Positions 51,584-61,241 of a DNA stretch of 64,000 nt are shown in pieces. The stretch comes from an uncultured Oceanospirillaceae bacterium (lineage in GTDB: Bacteria > Pseudomonadota > Gammaproteobacteria > Pseudomonadales > Balneatricaceae). Under the pieces are notes generated by a model. It searched no databases, was not told where the DNA came from, and saw nothing but the letters and a program-made list of their open reading frames with translations. A program made the position numbers and the translations under genes. Positions within the stretch are counted from its first letter, which is position 1. Every line of letters begins with the position of its first letter. The stretch lies in contig CAJXNY010000004.1 in the NCBI GenBank assembly GCA_913057435.1, positions 62,001 through 126,000 on the forward strand, written 5' to 3'.

Positions 51584-52918
51584 ATGGCCCGCTCTGTTGT
51601 ATCGCTACTGTTATCACTGCTGCTTGCAGTCCTTATCTATACCCTGCTACCGGTCGCTCAGGATGTCCGGCTTGGTCTGGCTTTACTCTGCCTGATCGGC
51701 CTGTTCTGGATGACGGAAACCTTTCATGTCAGCGTCACGGCGTTGCTGGTTCCCCTGCTGGCTGTGCTCAGCGGCACCTTTGATGTCAAAGAAGCATTTT
51801 CACAGTTTGCCAACCCGATCATTTTTCTGTTTCTTGGGGGCTTTGCGCTGGCCGCCGCCATGCGTGAGCAAAAACTGGATCAACGTATCGCCGGGATTGT
51901 TCTGGGAATGGCAAAGGGCCGGCTGGGACACGCCTGCACCCTGCTGTTTCTGACCACCGGCTTTTTGTCGATGTGGATCTCCAATACCGCCACAGCTGCC
52001 ATGATGCTGCCACTGGCACTGGGTATGCTCAGTCATATTCGCTATGAAGAGCAGCCACGGACCTACTGGTTTGTATTACTGGGCATTGCCTACAGCGCCA
52101 ACATTGGCGGCATCGGTACGCTGGTCGGCAGCCCACCGAATGTGATCGCTGCCGCCGCCGTGGGCTTCAGCTTTGCAGACTGGGCCCGCTTTGGCATCCC
52201 GATTGTACTGGTGATGCTGCCGCTGGCACTGCTGATCCTGCGGCTGCTATTCAAACCCCAGCTCGATACCCGGATTGAACGGCCTGCAGCGCCTGGCGCG
52301 ATGACTTTGCAACAATGGCTGACACTACTGGTATTTGTGCTGACCGTTGCCTGCTGGTTATTCAGCAAACCACTGGCGGGCTTCGTCGGTGTAGATAAAG
52401 GTTTTGACTCTCTGGTCGCACTTAGCGCCGTATTACTGCTCTGCGGTATGCGATTGACACAATGGACCAGTATTCAGAATTCGACCGACTGGGGGGTGTT
52501 AATGCTGTTTGGCGGCGGCCTGACGCTGTCTGCGATGCTCAAAGCAACCGGCACCAGTGTGTTCCTGGCTCAGACCATTACGGATCTGCTACAGGGGGCA
52601 CCGTTATTGCTGTTTTTATTGGCCGTAACACTGTTTGTGGTAATGCTGACGGAAGTCACCAGTAATACTGCCAGTAGCGCCCTGCTGGTGCCGGTGTTTG
52701 TCTCCATTGCCGATGCTATGGGACTGCCAGCGCCAGTGTTAGCTGCACTGATTGCCATTGCGGCCTCCTGTGCCTTTATGCTGCCCGTTGCCACACCACC
52801 CAACGCCATTGTTTTTGGTTCCGGCTATCTGCAGCAAAAACAGATGATGCGCGCCGGAGCCACCATGCATGCCTGCATGGTGACACTGATCGGCACGGGT
52901 GCCTGGCTGATACTTTAA
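51584..52918 (+). CDS. SLC13/DASS-family sodium-dependent anion symporter
   Basis: A 444-residue inner-membrane protein with about 11-12 predicted helices, of the divalent anion:Na+ symporter family that carries C4-dicarboxylates, citrate or sulfate. Both SNT motifs are present: MWISNTATAAMM (Ser-Asn-Thr 133-135) and EVTSNTASSALL (360-362); these bind sodium and substrate carboxylates in VcINDY. GIGTLVGSPPNV is the adjacent conserved loop. GGGAG lies 6 nt before the ATG. The substrate cannot be settled from sequence; dicarboxylates are most likely. Confidence 0.92.
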   Translation: MARSVVSLLLSLLLAVLIYTLLPVAQDVRLGLALLCLIGLFWMTETFHVSVTALLVPLLAVLSGTFDVKEAFSQFANPIIFLFLGGFALAAAMREQKLDQRIAGIVLGMAKGRLGHACTLLFLTTGFLSMWISNTATAAMMLPLALGMLSHIRYEEQPRTYWFVLLGIAYSANIGGIGTLVGSPPNVIAAAAVGFSFADWARFGIPIVLVMLPLALLILRLLFKPQLDTRIERPAAPGAMTLQQWLTLLVFVLTVACWLFSKPLAGFVGVDKGFDSLVALSAVLLLCGMRLTQWTSIQNSTDWGVLMLFGGGLTLSAMLKATGTSVFLAQTITDLLQGAPLLLFLLAVTLFVVMLTEVTSNTASSALLVPVFVSIADAMGLPAPVLAALIAIAASCAFMLPVATPPNAIVFGSGYLQQKQMMRAGATMHACMVTLIGTGAWLIL

Positions 52919-52946
52919 TGCCATCACCGGTTACAGGGGTACAAAT

Positions 52947-52975
52947 GAAAAAAGCCTCACCCAGGGGTGAGGCAA
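52947..52975 (-). terminator. Intrinsic terminator of the NIT chemoreceptor gene
   Basis: GCCTCACCC (52954-52962) and GGGTGAGGC (52965-52973) form a tight stem, followed on the minus strand by TTTTTT. It also ends the gap after the converging SLC13 gene. Confidence 0.92.
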
Positions 52976-53001
52976 AACTGAGCACATTTCGATCGGTCTG
53001 C

Positions 53002-55494
53002 TTACCCCAGCAATGCAGGGTCCTTATTGCTGTGCTGCAACTTGAACCGTGACATCTGCTGCTGTAACGAGGCAGCCAGCTCGTTCAACTGATTAGCCGC
53101 AGCACTGGTTTCATCCACCATCTGGGCGTTTTTCTGGGTATTACTATCCATCGAACTAATCGCCGCTGTCAGTGAGTTAATGCCCTGCGACTGCTCCTGA
53201 CTGGCCGAGGTTATCTCAGCCACCCGTTCAGCCACCGCATTAATCTGGCCAGTAATCTGCTCCAGTGATTCACTGGAGCTCATCACCTGCTGCGTACCGG
53301 CATCAACTTTGGCGACAGAATTGCTGATCAAATCATTGATTTTTCGCGCCGACTCCGCAGATTTCTGCGCCAGCACTCGAACTTCACTGGCGACGACGGC
53401 AAAGCCTCGGCCATTCTCACCCGCCCGCGCCGCCTCGACGGCAGCATTCAATGCCAGCAAATTGGTCTGGAAGGCGATGGAATCGATCAGGCCGGTAATC
53501 TCTTCAATCTCTTTGCTGGAAGACTGCATTTCACGCATCGCACTGAGGGCTTCGCGCATAATATCGCTACCCTCTTCCGCTTTAACTCGCGCAGTTTCAG
53601 CGATGGTACTGGCACTGGTGGAGTTTTCTGCATTCTGTTTAACCGTCGCGGCCATCTCCTCAGTACTCGCCGCAGTCTCCTCCAGCGCAGCGGCCTGACT
53701 TTGGGTACGGTCAGACAGGTTAGCGCTGCCAGTGGCAACTTTACTGGCCGATCCTGCCACCTGATCGGCAGACTGACGAATCTGTGCAACGGTATTCCGG
53801 GTGTTTTCGACACTTCGGTTCAGTGAGTCCTTAAGCACCTCGAGTGCGCCTTTATAGTTGCCACTGATGGTCTGAGAAAGATCACTCTCACTCTGTGCTG
53901 TTGCAACCCGATTGATCTCCATGATCGCTTCTTCCAGATTACCAACGGCCCCGTTGATTGTCTGCTTGAGCTGGTCAAATTCCCCTTCCATAGGAGCAGA
54001 GATGCGGTGTTCAAAACTACCGGCTTCGACCTGTTGCATGATTTGAGTAATAGACTTTAACGCCGCACGATTGACCTCCACCGTCCGGCTGACCGCCTCA
54101 GCAGCAACCTTGAAACCACCCTGACTGTCAGCATCCATACTTTGGCTGAAATCACCGTGGGACATCGCTGTCATCACCTGATTAAGCTGGCTCATCAAAT
54201 CAGAAATCTGCGAGGCACTGCGGTTTACTGAGCTTTTGAGTTGCTCAGCATCCCCTTTCATATCGGTGGTAATGCGCTGTTCAAAATTGCCCTGAGCGAT
54301 CTGCTGCATCACCGCGCTGGTATCGGTAAACGTGCGTCGAACAGAACTGAGAAAACTGTTCAAGCTGTTTGCCATCTGCCCTACTTCATCCTGGCTGCGC
54401 ACTTCCGCCTGTAGTTTAAAGTCACCACTGCTTTCTATGCGCTGCAGAGTGTTCTGTAATGTCTGTAGTGAGCCATTCACCCCAGCCACAATTACCTTGG
54501 TAGCCACTGTCACCAGAATCAGCACCATAACCAGCGCCACCGTATCCGTCACAACGGAAGCCACTGCGCTTGAGCTCTGTCGTTCTGCCAACCCCATTAC
54601 ACCAGAAGAAAGCCTGTCTTCCAGACCCTTCAAATCATTTATCTTCAGGCTAATAGCCTCAAACCAGCGGGCAGAATCTACACCGAAATTACCCTCATAA
54701 TTCTGGTTCCTGGCAATCTGACGAAACTCATTCACCGCTTTGAAATTAACGCCCTGCGCAAGCTTTTGATACAACGCCAACTGATCATCCGAAGCATAGG
54801 CTGAGAACATATCCAGATAGTTATCCTGGGCTGCAACCAGACTGATAAAACGTTCATAGAACCCGGGCGAAAACTGGTCAGCACCAAAGGTAGCGGTCAG
54901 CACGGCTCGCTCTACGCCAGCTCGCTCCTTACTTTGTAACAGACTGGCATAGGCAATAATCGCATCGGTTGTTACCGCCTCAGTACTGGCCAGACGCATC
55001 TTTTCCAGGCCGCTAATAGCGATGGCATGATTTTTAGTATAAAAACCTAATGCTGCGCCGGTAGCCAGAGCACCACTATCCACCTGCTGTCGGGTTTTTT
55101 CCAGCATAACCAGTCGCTTATCAAACGCGGAAAGCGCCTTTTGATAGTAAGCAGGTAACTGGTTTGGCGGCAGCTCTATTTTAAGCGCTTCGTAATCCCC
55201 TATACGCTGATCAAGGCTCGCTCTCTGGTTTTTCAACTCGGCGCTAAACCGAGTGCGCTGGCTTGCCAGAAAGCCACCCGTCAGGCCACGTTCTTTCTGC
55301 GATTCATGTACCAGTGCCCCTAACGTCTGGCCGTAACGCGCCATGCTCAGCAAATTGCTTGCCTGAGAGGAAAGTGTCAACCGATCAACGATTGTAAGGC
55401 TGGCAAAGAAAAATAATGCCAGGATTGGCACCAGTAGCATAACCAGTAATTTATTTCGAATAGATAAATTATTCAGTGCATTCACGTTAGACAT
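53002..55494 (-). CDS. Methyl-accepting chemotaxis protein with NIT sensor domain
   Basis: An 830-residue chemoreceptor. After a first membrane helix (about 15-35) comes a helical NIT domain (about 50-300; [23 protein letters not shown] is its nitrate/nitrite-sensor signature). A second membrane helix (about 316-338) and at least two HAMP units follow (for example [16 protein letters not shown]). The signalling domain has [22 protein letters not shown] and [18 protein letters not shown]. The NIT domain suggests nitrate/nitrite sensing, though ligand specificity within the family varies. It ends in a short tail without a CheR-tethering pentapeptide. Confidence 0.93.
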   Translation of the reverse strand: MSNVNALNNLSIRNKLLVMLLVPILALFFFASLTIVDRLTLSSQASNLLSMARYGQTLGALVHESQKERGLTGGFLASQRTRFSAELKNQRASLDQRIGDYEALKIELPPNQLPAYYQKALSAFDKRLVMLEKTRQQVDSGALATGAALGFYTKNHAIAISGLEKMRLASTEAVTTDAIIAYASLLQSKERAGVERAVLTATFGADQFSPGFYERFISLVAAQDNYLDMFSAYASDDQLALYQKLAQGVNFKAVNEFRQIARNQNYEGNFGVDSARWFEAISLKINDLKGLEDRLSSGVMGLAERQSSSAVASVVTDTVALVMVLILVTVATKVIVAGVNGSLQTLQNTLQRIESSGDFKLQAEVRSQDEVGQMANSLNSFLSSVRRTFTDTSAVMQQIAQGNFEQRITTDMKGDAEQLKSSVNRSASQISDLMSQLNQVMTAMSHGDFSQSMDADSQGGFKVAAEAVSRTVEVNRAALKSITQIMQQVEAGSFEHRISAPMEGEFDQLKQTINGAVGNLEEAIMEINRVATAQSESDLSQTISGNYKGALEVLKDSLNRSVENTRNTVAQIRQSADQVAGSASKVATGSANLSDRTQSQAAALEETAASTEEMAATVKQNAENSTSASTIAETARVKAEEGSDIMREALSAMREMQSSSKEIEEITGLIDSIAFQTNLLALNAAVEAARAGENGRGFAVVASEVRVLAQKSAESARKINDLISNSVAKVDAGTQQVMSSSESLEQITGQINAVAERVAEITSASQEQSQGINSLTAAISSMDSNTQKNAQMVDETSAAANQLNELAASLQQQMSRFKLQHSNKDPALLG

Positions 55495-55854
55495 CCCTGT
55501 GTTGGGAGTTATTCGCCAGTCGAAATAGCCAACGGACGACGGGGGGTGTCAAAAGTATTCGACAGTGGACAACCGTTGTTAAAAAGTAGGTAAGTAATTC
55601 CGGCTAAGCAAATTAAACCCCTTCTTTTTACTTTCCCGGCGGGTAAACAGACGCTCAATCAAAATAAAAGAAAACTCTTATGTATAAAAAAGGCTCCTGA
55701 GTCACGGACAGCTCCCTCCATCATTCACTGGTAAACACCACCACCTGGACTAAAGTTGTCATATACGATGTCTACATAAGTAATGTCTGCGGTAGCTACC
55801 GAACGCCAGCCAGCTTTTGCAGCGCGACGGAATAACCGATGAACAGGGGTATCA
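55495..55854. other. Intergenic region between two divergent sensory genes
   Basis: No coding frame is credible. It must hold the promoters of the NIT chemoreceptor (minus) and the NMT1-GGDEF gene (plus). A flagellar sigma-28 promoter was sought for the chemoreceptor; only weak partial matches were seen. Confidence 0.4.
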
Positions 55855-57510
55855 ATGGATATGAACTCAATAAAACAGCAGATAAACACCTGCATATCAC
55901 TGACTCTGCTGACTCTGACATTACTGCTGTGCCGTAGCGCCCAGGCCAACGAGAATGTTGTGCTGCAGCTACGCTGGACTCACCAGGCCCAGTTCAGCGG
56001 CTATTACGTTGCCAAGGAAAAAGGCTTCTATCAGGCTGTCGGGCTGAATGTCGAAATTCGTGAAGGGAAGCCTGGCCTGATACCCTGGCAGGAAGTGATT
56101 TCCGGACGAGCCGACTTTGCCGTAGACAATGCCAATGCCTTTACCGCGTTTAGCGAAGGGCAGCCACTGGTGGCCATGGCGGCAATTCTGCAACGTTCTC
56201 CCTCCGTTTTTATCGCCCTGAAAAGCAGCCAGATAAAAACAGTGGAGGATTTTCGCAACCGCACCGTAATGATGTACAGCGGCGCTCAGGACCCGGAACT
56301 GCTGGCACTGCTGAAATCAGCTAACCTCCAGTTCGATGAGCTTAACCTCACCCCTGCCACCGCCAGACTGCAAGACCTGATCGATGGCAAGGTTGATGTC
56401 AGCCATGCCTATCTGACCAATGAACCCTGGTCACTGGAACAGGCAGGCATTGAGTTTCGTATATTCAACCCACACCACCATGGCATCAATTTCTACAGCG
56501 ATCTTATTGTCACCCACCGCAACACGGTACTGACAAACCCGCATCAGGTTGAAGCCTTTCGCGCAGCCAGCCTGAAAGGCTGGGACTATGCCCTGCAGCA
56601 CCCAGAAGAAGCACTGGATATCATGGAGCAGCACTATTCGGTGAGCAAAACCCGAGATCATTCTCGCTATGAAATGAATATGCTGCGTGAAATGATTATT
56701 CCTGAACATATCGAGCTCGGCAGTATGCGCATCAGCCATTGGCAGAAAATAGCCAAAGACCTGCGCCGTATGCACCTTATTGATGACAAGCCACTTGATA
56801 TTGATAGTTTTCTTTTTATGCCCGTTACGGAGGCGGCGGCCAATAGATCGATTCCATGGATGGTACTCGCCACAGCCTTACTTGCAGTTACGCTGCTCTG
56901 CTCCGCCGGGCTACTGTGGCTGGGCCGCCAGCTCAGGGAGGAGAAGATACAACGCAAGCAGACCGAACAGAAACTGCGCCACCTTGCAGCCCACGACCCA
57001 CTCACCCAGCTACCGAACCGGGCAGCACTGATTGAACAGTTAACAATCCTGCTCAAACTGGCCCACCGGCATCACAGTACGCCCGCTCTGCTTTACCTCG
57101 ACATAGATGGTTTTAAATCAATCAATGAACGCATGGGGCAAGCTCATGGTGATGATCTGTTAATCAGGTTCGCCAACCGCATTCGTAGCACCCTGCGCGA
57201 AAGTGATATTTTTGGCCGGTTAGGAAGCGATCAATTCTTACTGATCGTCGATGAGTCAACAGAAGAGGGCAGTAGCCATCTGGCGATGAAAGTGATGGCC
57301 CAGCTGAACAAGCCTTTTACTGTTTCAGGTAAGGAAATACACATCAGCGCAAGTATCGGTATTGCGCGCTATACCGACTGCGGTGAGAGTGCCGACGAAC
57401 TGATTCGTCGTGCCGATAAGGCAATGTTTAAAGTCAAAAAAAGCTTTAAGGCAGGGTTTATTATGGCCCACCCACCTGCCGGCTTATCAAAAGGGACTAC
57501 CCAGCCCTGA
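55855..57510 (+). CDS. NMT1/THI5-like sensor fused to a degenerate GGDEF domain
   Basis: A 551-residue membrane protein. A signal peptide (about 1-31) is followed by a periplasmic SsuA/THI5-like (NMT1) ligand-binding domain (QLRWTHQAQFSGYYVAKEKG opens it; about 35-310), one membrane helix (about 335-355), a short coiled linker and a C-terminal GGDEF domain (about 370-540; HDPLTQLPNRAAL). The active-site motif reads GSDQF at 457-461 rather than GGDEF, and no I-site RxxD is evident. Diguanylate cyclase activity is therefore doubtful; a degenerate receptor role is more likely. The ligand may be a pyrimidine-like molecule by family, unproven. Confidence 0.88.
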   Translation: MDMNSIKQQINTCISLTLLTLTLLLCRSAQANENVVLQLRWTHQAQFSGYYVAKEKGFYQAVGLNVEIREGKPGLIPWQEVISGRADFAVDNANAFTAFSEGQPLVAMAAILQRSPSVFIALKSSQIKTVEDFRNRTVMMYSGAQDPELLALLKSANLQFDELNLTPATARLQDLIDGKVDVSHAYLTNEPWSLEQAGIEFRIFNPHHHGINFYSDLIVTHRNTVLTNPHQVEAFRAASLKGWDYALQHPEEALDIMEQHYSVSKTRDHSRYEMNMLREMIIPEHIELGSMRISHWQKIAKDLRRMHLIDDKPLDIDSFLFMPVTEAAANRSIPWMVLATALLAVTLLCSAGLLWLGRQLREEKIQRKQTEQKLRHLAAHDPLTQLPNRAALIEQLTILLKLAHRHHSTPALLYLDIDGFKSINERMGQAHGDDLLIRFANRIRSTLRESDIFGRLGSDQFLLIVDESTEEGSSHLAMKVMAQLNKPFTVSGKEIHISASIGIARYTDCGESADELIRRADKAMFKVKKSFKAGFIMAHPPAGLSKGTTQP

Positions 57511-57730
57511 TCAAAAACTTCTCTTCTGACAGCTCAGGCGGCTATGGGTTGTTTCAGAGGAATATGACGATTACTTGAATTCCCCCGATGCTGCACGGAT
57601 AATCGCTCAGGATTACACAAAATCAAGACTGTAGACGGTCTTACCAATTGGGCAGATTGGTGCGCTCGCTCACCCACTCCAGAGCGCGATTTTGCGATCA
57701 CACAAAAATAATCCGAAGGTATCACTTACT

Positions 57731-58540
57731 ATGAAAAAGCTTATCAAGTCAGCTGTTGCGGCTGTGGCATTGCTGGGTGCCAGCGCATCCATGAACATGG
57801 CAACGGCAAGCGAGTCTGTACTCAACGATGTTCTTAAACGTGGCGAGTTGCAGGTCTGCTTCGACGCTGGCTACATCCCGTTCGAAATGAAATCCAAAAA
57901 GGGCGATTTTATCGGCTTTGATGTGGATTTAGGCAAAATGATGTCCAAAGCGATGGGCGTCAAGTTCACACCGGTTAACACAGCCTGGGACGGTATCATC
58001 CCAGCACTGCTGACCAAGAAGTGTGATGTCATCATGGGCGGTATGACCATCACAGCACAGCGTAACCTGCAGGTTAACTTTGCTGACCCTTACGTTGTTA
58101 TCGGCCAGACCATTCTGCTGCGCCCGGGCCTGGAAGGTAAGATCAACAGCTACAAAGACCTGAATAACCCACAGTACAAAGTAGCCACCAAGCTGGGCAC
58201 TACCGGCGAACAGGCTGTTAAGCGCCTGATCAAGAAAGCTGAGATCAACCTGTTTGAAACGCAGTCTGATGCGGTACTGGAAGTCGCCAACGGTAAAGCG
58301 GACGCCTTCGTTTACGATCTGCCATTCAATGCGCTGTATGAAGCACAGAATAAAGGCCAGGTTGCTCATATTGAAAAACCATTTACCTATGAGCCGCTGG
58401 GCTGGGCTGTCCGTAAAGGTGATCCAGACTTCCTGAACTTCCTCAATAACTACCTGCGTCAGATCAAGGGCGACGGTAGCTACGACCGTATTTACAACAA
58501 ATGGTTTAAATCTGACGCCTGGCTGAAACAGGTTCAGTAA
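57731..58540 (+). CDS. Amino-acid ABC transporter, periplasmic binding protein
   Basis: A 269-residue type II solute-binding protein of family 3. The Sec signal peptide ends near residue 24 (MNMATASE). The mature protein starts VLKRGELQVCFDAGYIPFEMK, the usual opening for polar amino-acid binders, with GFDVDLGKMMSKAMG and KKCDVIMGGMTIT. ATG 57731 (MKKLIKSAVAA) is chosen over one 39 bp upstream that would lengthen the signal. First of three genes of one importer; the exact amino acid is unknown. Confidence 0.93.
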   Translation: MKKLIKSAVAAVALLGASASMNMATASESVLNDVLKRGELQVCFDAGYIPFEMKSKKGDFIGFDVDLGKMMSKAMGVKFTPVNTAWDGIIPALLTKKCDVIMGGMTITAQRNLQVNFADPYVVIGQTILLRPGLEGKINSYKDLNNPQYKVATKLGTTGEQAVKRLIKKAEINLFETQSDAVLEVANGKADAFVYDLPFNALYEAQNKGQVAHIEKPFTYEPLGWAVRKGDPDFLNFLNNYLRQIKGDGSYDRIYNKWFKSDAWLKQVQ

Positions 58541-58563
58541 TAGCCCGATCGTTGCAAGACTGA

Positions 58564-58597
58564 CTACAGCTCGGGGCGACCGGGGCTGTAGTTTTTT
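58564..58597 (+). terminator. Hairpin with T6 tract between binding protein and permease
   Basis: CTACAGC (58564-58570) and GCTGTAG (58585-58591) followed by TTTTTT. It lies inside the transporter operon and probably lowers permease/ATPase expression relative to the binding protein. Confidence 0.85.
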
Positions 58598-58637
58598 ATT
58601 TCCCCCCCCAGACATTTAACCCAGGGCCCACCTATCC

Positions 58638-59588
58638 ATGCATGCGAAGCAGAAAACCTGGCTATGGAATGCTGTGTTTGTTGGCATTGTGTTTGCGCTA
58701 AGTTACAGCGTTTACTTTGCCAGCCAGAAAATCGAGTACAATTGGCGCTGGGAGCGCGTTGTACCTTACATTATTAATACCGATGCCCAGGAAATTACCG
58801 CACCCGGCGATGGCACAGTCGAAATCGACGAACGCAGCCACCAGTTGACCTTAGTGGTAGACGGCGAAACCACCCCCTTTGTAGTGAAAGAGTACACCGA
58901 GCTGCAAGTCAGTGATGGTGATCTGATTTTCGAAGGCGACACCCTGGCCACACTGGAACAGTGGCAGATTGGCCCATTGATTGATGGCCTGATTGTTACC
59001 ATCGAGATCTCGGTTTACTCGCTGATTATAGCCCTGGTGCTCGGCCTGGTGATTGGTCTGATGCGTATCAGCGCCAATCCATTGCTGCGTAATATGGCAA
59101 TTCTCTATATTGAGGTGATTCGCGGAACACCACTGCTGGTACAGATTTTCATCATGTACTTCTTTATTGGCACGGTGATGGATCTGGAACGCTTCACCGC
59201 CGGTGTGATCGCTCTGTCTGTCTTTACTGGTGCCTATGTCGCTGAGATTATTCGTTCTGGTATCCAGTCGATTCCCGTTGGCCAGATGGAAGCCGCCCGC
59301 TCGCTGGGTATGAGCTATCCCAAAGCGATGACCTTTATCATCCTGCCACAGGCGTTCAAACGGACGTTGCCACCCATGGCGGGCCAGTTTATCAATCTGA
59401 TCAAAGACTCCTCTCTGGTCTCCGTGATTTCTATTACCGACCTGACCAAAGCTGGCCGTGAAGTGGTCAGTGGCAGTTTCGCACCGTTTGAAGTCTGGTT
59501 TACCGTTGCCCTGCTTTATCTGGTACTGACCAGTGCACTTTCCTGGGCAATTCAACGTTTGGAAAAGAGGCTCTCCGCCAGTGACTGA
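58638..59588 (+). CDS. Amino-acid ABC transporter permease with N-terminal insertion
   Basis: A 316-residue HisM/GlnP-type permease. The conserved core from about 110 on has five predicted helices and the EAA loop ([24 protein letters not shown]) that contacts the ATPase. Before it lies a first membrane helix (about 10-30), then a roughly 70-residue soluble, beta-rich, acidic segment (about 35-105; [24 protein letters not shown]) that ordinary family members lack. It would lie in the periplasm between helix 1 and the core. It overlaps the ATPase start. Confidence 0.92.
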   Translation: MHAKQKTWLWNAVFVGIVFALSYSVYFASQKIEYNWRWERVVPYIINTDAQEITAPGDGTVEIDERSHQLTLVVDGETTPFVVKEYTELQVSDGDLIFEGDTLATLEQWQIGPLIDGLIVTIEISVYSLIIALVLGLVIGLMRISANPLLRNMAILYIEVIRGTPLLVQIFIMYFFIGTVMDLERFTAGVIALSVFTGAYVAEIIRSGIQSIPVGQMEAARSLGMSYPKAMTFIILPQAFKRTLPPMAGQFINLIKDSSLVSVISITDLTKAGREVVSGSFAPFEVWFTVALLYLVLTSALSWAIQRLEKRLSASD

Positions 59589-60330
59589 TACAGCTGATAA
59601 CATCATCGTCGCCACCGATGTCGAGAAGTATTACAACAATGGCGCGCTGCATGCTCTGAAAACGGTCAACACCACCGTAAAACGTGGCGAGGTCGTGGTG
59701 ATTGTTGGCCCTTCCGGCTCTGGTAAATCAACGCTCCTGCGTACCCTGAACCAGCTGGAAACCATCGAAAGCGGCACTATCATCGTTGACGGCGTCGACA
59801 TGTATGACCGCAATACCAATATCAACAAGCTGCGCGAAAATGTTGGCATGGTGTTCCAGGGCTTTAACCTGTTCCCGCACAAAACAGCGCTGGAAAATGT
59901 AATGCTGGCCCCGCTTAAAGTGGCTAAACGCCCCTTGGCTGAGGTTACCGAGCATGCCCGTGAACTGATGTACAAAGTCGGCCTGGCGGACCGGATGGAA
60001 AACTACCCATCCCAGCTGTCTGGCGGACAGATGCAACGCGTCGCTATCGCCCGTGCACTGGCCATGCGTCCAGACATCATGCTGTTTGATGAGCCAACAT
60101 CTGCACTGGACCCGGAGATGGTCGGCGAAGTTCTGGATGTGATGAAGAGCCTGGCAGCAGAAGGTATGACTATGGTTGTGGTAACCCATGAGATGGGCTT
60201 TGCCCGCGAGGTTGCTGACCGGGTACTGTTTATGGAAGAAGGCGCACTGCTGGTTGACGCCAGCCCGGATGTCTTTTTTGACACCCCGCCTCATACCCGC
60301 CTGAAGCAGTTTCTGTCTAAAATTCTGTAA
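59581..60330 (+). CDS. Amino-acid ABC transporter ATP-binding protein
   Basis: A 249-residue ATPase of the polar amino-acid importer family (GlnQ/HisP type). It shows Walker A GPSGSGKS, the Q-loop [11 protein letters not shown], the signature [15 protein letters not shown] and Walker [15 protein letters not shown]. Start is the GTG at 59581, which overlaps the permease stop (GTGACTGA). A longer frame from 59533 begins inside the permease and lacks family residues. Third gene of the importer. Confidence 0.95.
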   Translation: MTDTADNIIVATDVEKYYNNGALHALKTVNTTVKRGEVVVIVGPSGSGKSTLLRTLNQLETIESGTIIVDGVDMYDRNTNINKLRENVGMVFQGFNLFPHKTALENVMLAPLKVAKRPLAEVTEHARELMYKVGLADRMENYPSQLSGGQMQRVAIARALAMRPDIMLFDEPTSALDPEMVGEVLDVMKSLAAEGMTMVVVTHEMGFAREVADRVLFMEEGALLVDASPDVFFDTPPHTRLKQFLSKIL

Positions 60331-60351
60331 GCTGATCCCAGCATAACAGTT

Positions 60352-60377
60352 GCGCCGACCACCCGGGTCGGCGCTTT
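60352..60377 (+). terminator. Hairpin after the ABC transporter operon
   Basis: GCGCCGACC (60352-60360) and GGTCGGCGC (60366-60374) make a strong GC stem followed by only TTTGAT, a weak U tract. Confidence 0.6.
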
Positions 60378-60499
60378 GATCATCCCCCTTCACGGCAAGG
60401 TCGCCTCGTTTAACTGGCTAGCACACACCTGGCTACTGAATAGCCCCTGGCAACGCTGGCTTGAACCACAAGGCGTAGCGATTTCCTTTCACAACACCC

Positions 60500-60865
60500 T
60501 TAGTGCTGGCTGGCTGACAGCGTAAGTGAAACCGAATCAGCAAACCTCAGCGCATGAGGTTTATCTACTGTCACACTGGCACGGGTCACCATCGCCGAAC
60601 TCATCGCAATGCCTAGCAGGTCTGCCGCGAGCTTTTCCAGCAAGCGGAAACGGCCCTGTTCTACATGATCAATCATCTGCTTGGTGATCACTTTATAATC
60701 CAGCGCACGCGTTTCCTCATCGGTATCACAGGCCCCGACTGCACCATAGGCAATGACAACGTTGATCACCACATCCTGCTTCTTTTCCAGCTCATCAGGA
60801 TTAAAACCAATGTAGGTGCGAAGCCTCAGGTTTTGAATATTAATTACTGCATCATCAAGTTTCAT
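60500..60865 (-). CDS. folX: Dihydroneopterin triphosphate 2'-epimerase FolX
   Basis: A 121-residue enzyme of the FolB/FolX family. It is closer to FolX than FolB: INIQNLRLRTYIGFNPDELEKKQDVVINV, DYKVITKQMIDHVE and DKPHALRFADSVSLTLS match E. coli FolX at most positions. FolX epimerises dihydroneopterin triphosphate and is linked to tetrahydromonapterin synthesis in Pseudomonas. ATG 60865 has GGAGAG 7 nt upstream; the longer frame to 60931 is not family-like. No folM or folE2 is adjacent in this window. Confidence 0.9.
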   Translation of the reverse strand: MKLDDAVINIQNLRLRTYIGFNPDELEKKQDVVINVVIAYGAVGACDTDEETRALDYKVITKQMIDHVEQGRFRLLEKLAADLLGIAMSSAMVTRASVTVDKPHALRFADSVSLTLSASQH

Positions 60866-61241
60866 ACCGGTCTCTCCTGACATAAATCCATGTACATTCC
60901 AGTTCTCCGTCACCACGACAGCTGAACACATACTTTAAATTTGCATATTCCCCTGGCAACCACCGCTTGAACATACGGTCAAAAATACCCAATGATTCAT
61001 TCAAATAAATTTTGAAATAAAGATCATTTATCCTTATTCTTGCCGACCGCCTTACAACGTTGGTCGATCCTGATAGCAGGTATCCCTGTTGCTGTGCGGT
61101 ATTTTATCCCAATAACAACAATAAAGCGGGCTGCCGCCCCGTATAGATAGCACCCAAAATAATGACGCCCACGGCCACACCGGCTGTTCAAAGCATCAGG
61201 TATTTTGCACCTGATAGTAGACACCCACAGGTAAGAGCACT
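60866..61241. other. Intergenic region before the dCache chemoreceptor
   Basis: Divergent promoter space for folX and the chemoreceptor gene. The only clear element is the ATCAGGT/ACCTGAT inverted repeat near the right end. Nothing coding is credible. Confidence 0.4.
61195..61215. promoter_or_regulatory. Inverted repeat before the dCache chemoreceptor
   Basis: ATCAGGT (61195-61201) and ACCTGAT (61209-61215) are a perfect 7-bp dyad with a 7-nt spacer, 26 bp before the chemoreceptor start codon. It could be an operator or a leader hairpin. Confidence 0.45.

Noticed and set aside
55495..55600. Flagellar sigma-28 promoter of the NIT chemoreceptor
   Set aside because: Only partial matches to TAAA-N15-GCCGATAA were seen, with wrong spacing.
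60331..60525. Open plus-strand frame of about 64 codons between the ABC ATPase and folX
   Set aside because: Composition is protein-like (Trp/Leu-rich) but it has no ATG, runs through a terminator hairpin and overlaps the folX end.
61024..61224. 66-codon minus-strand frame before the dCache chemoreceptor
   Set aside because: Cys/Arg-rich random composition, no ribosome-binding site, no homology.
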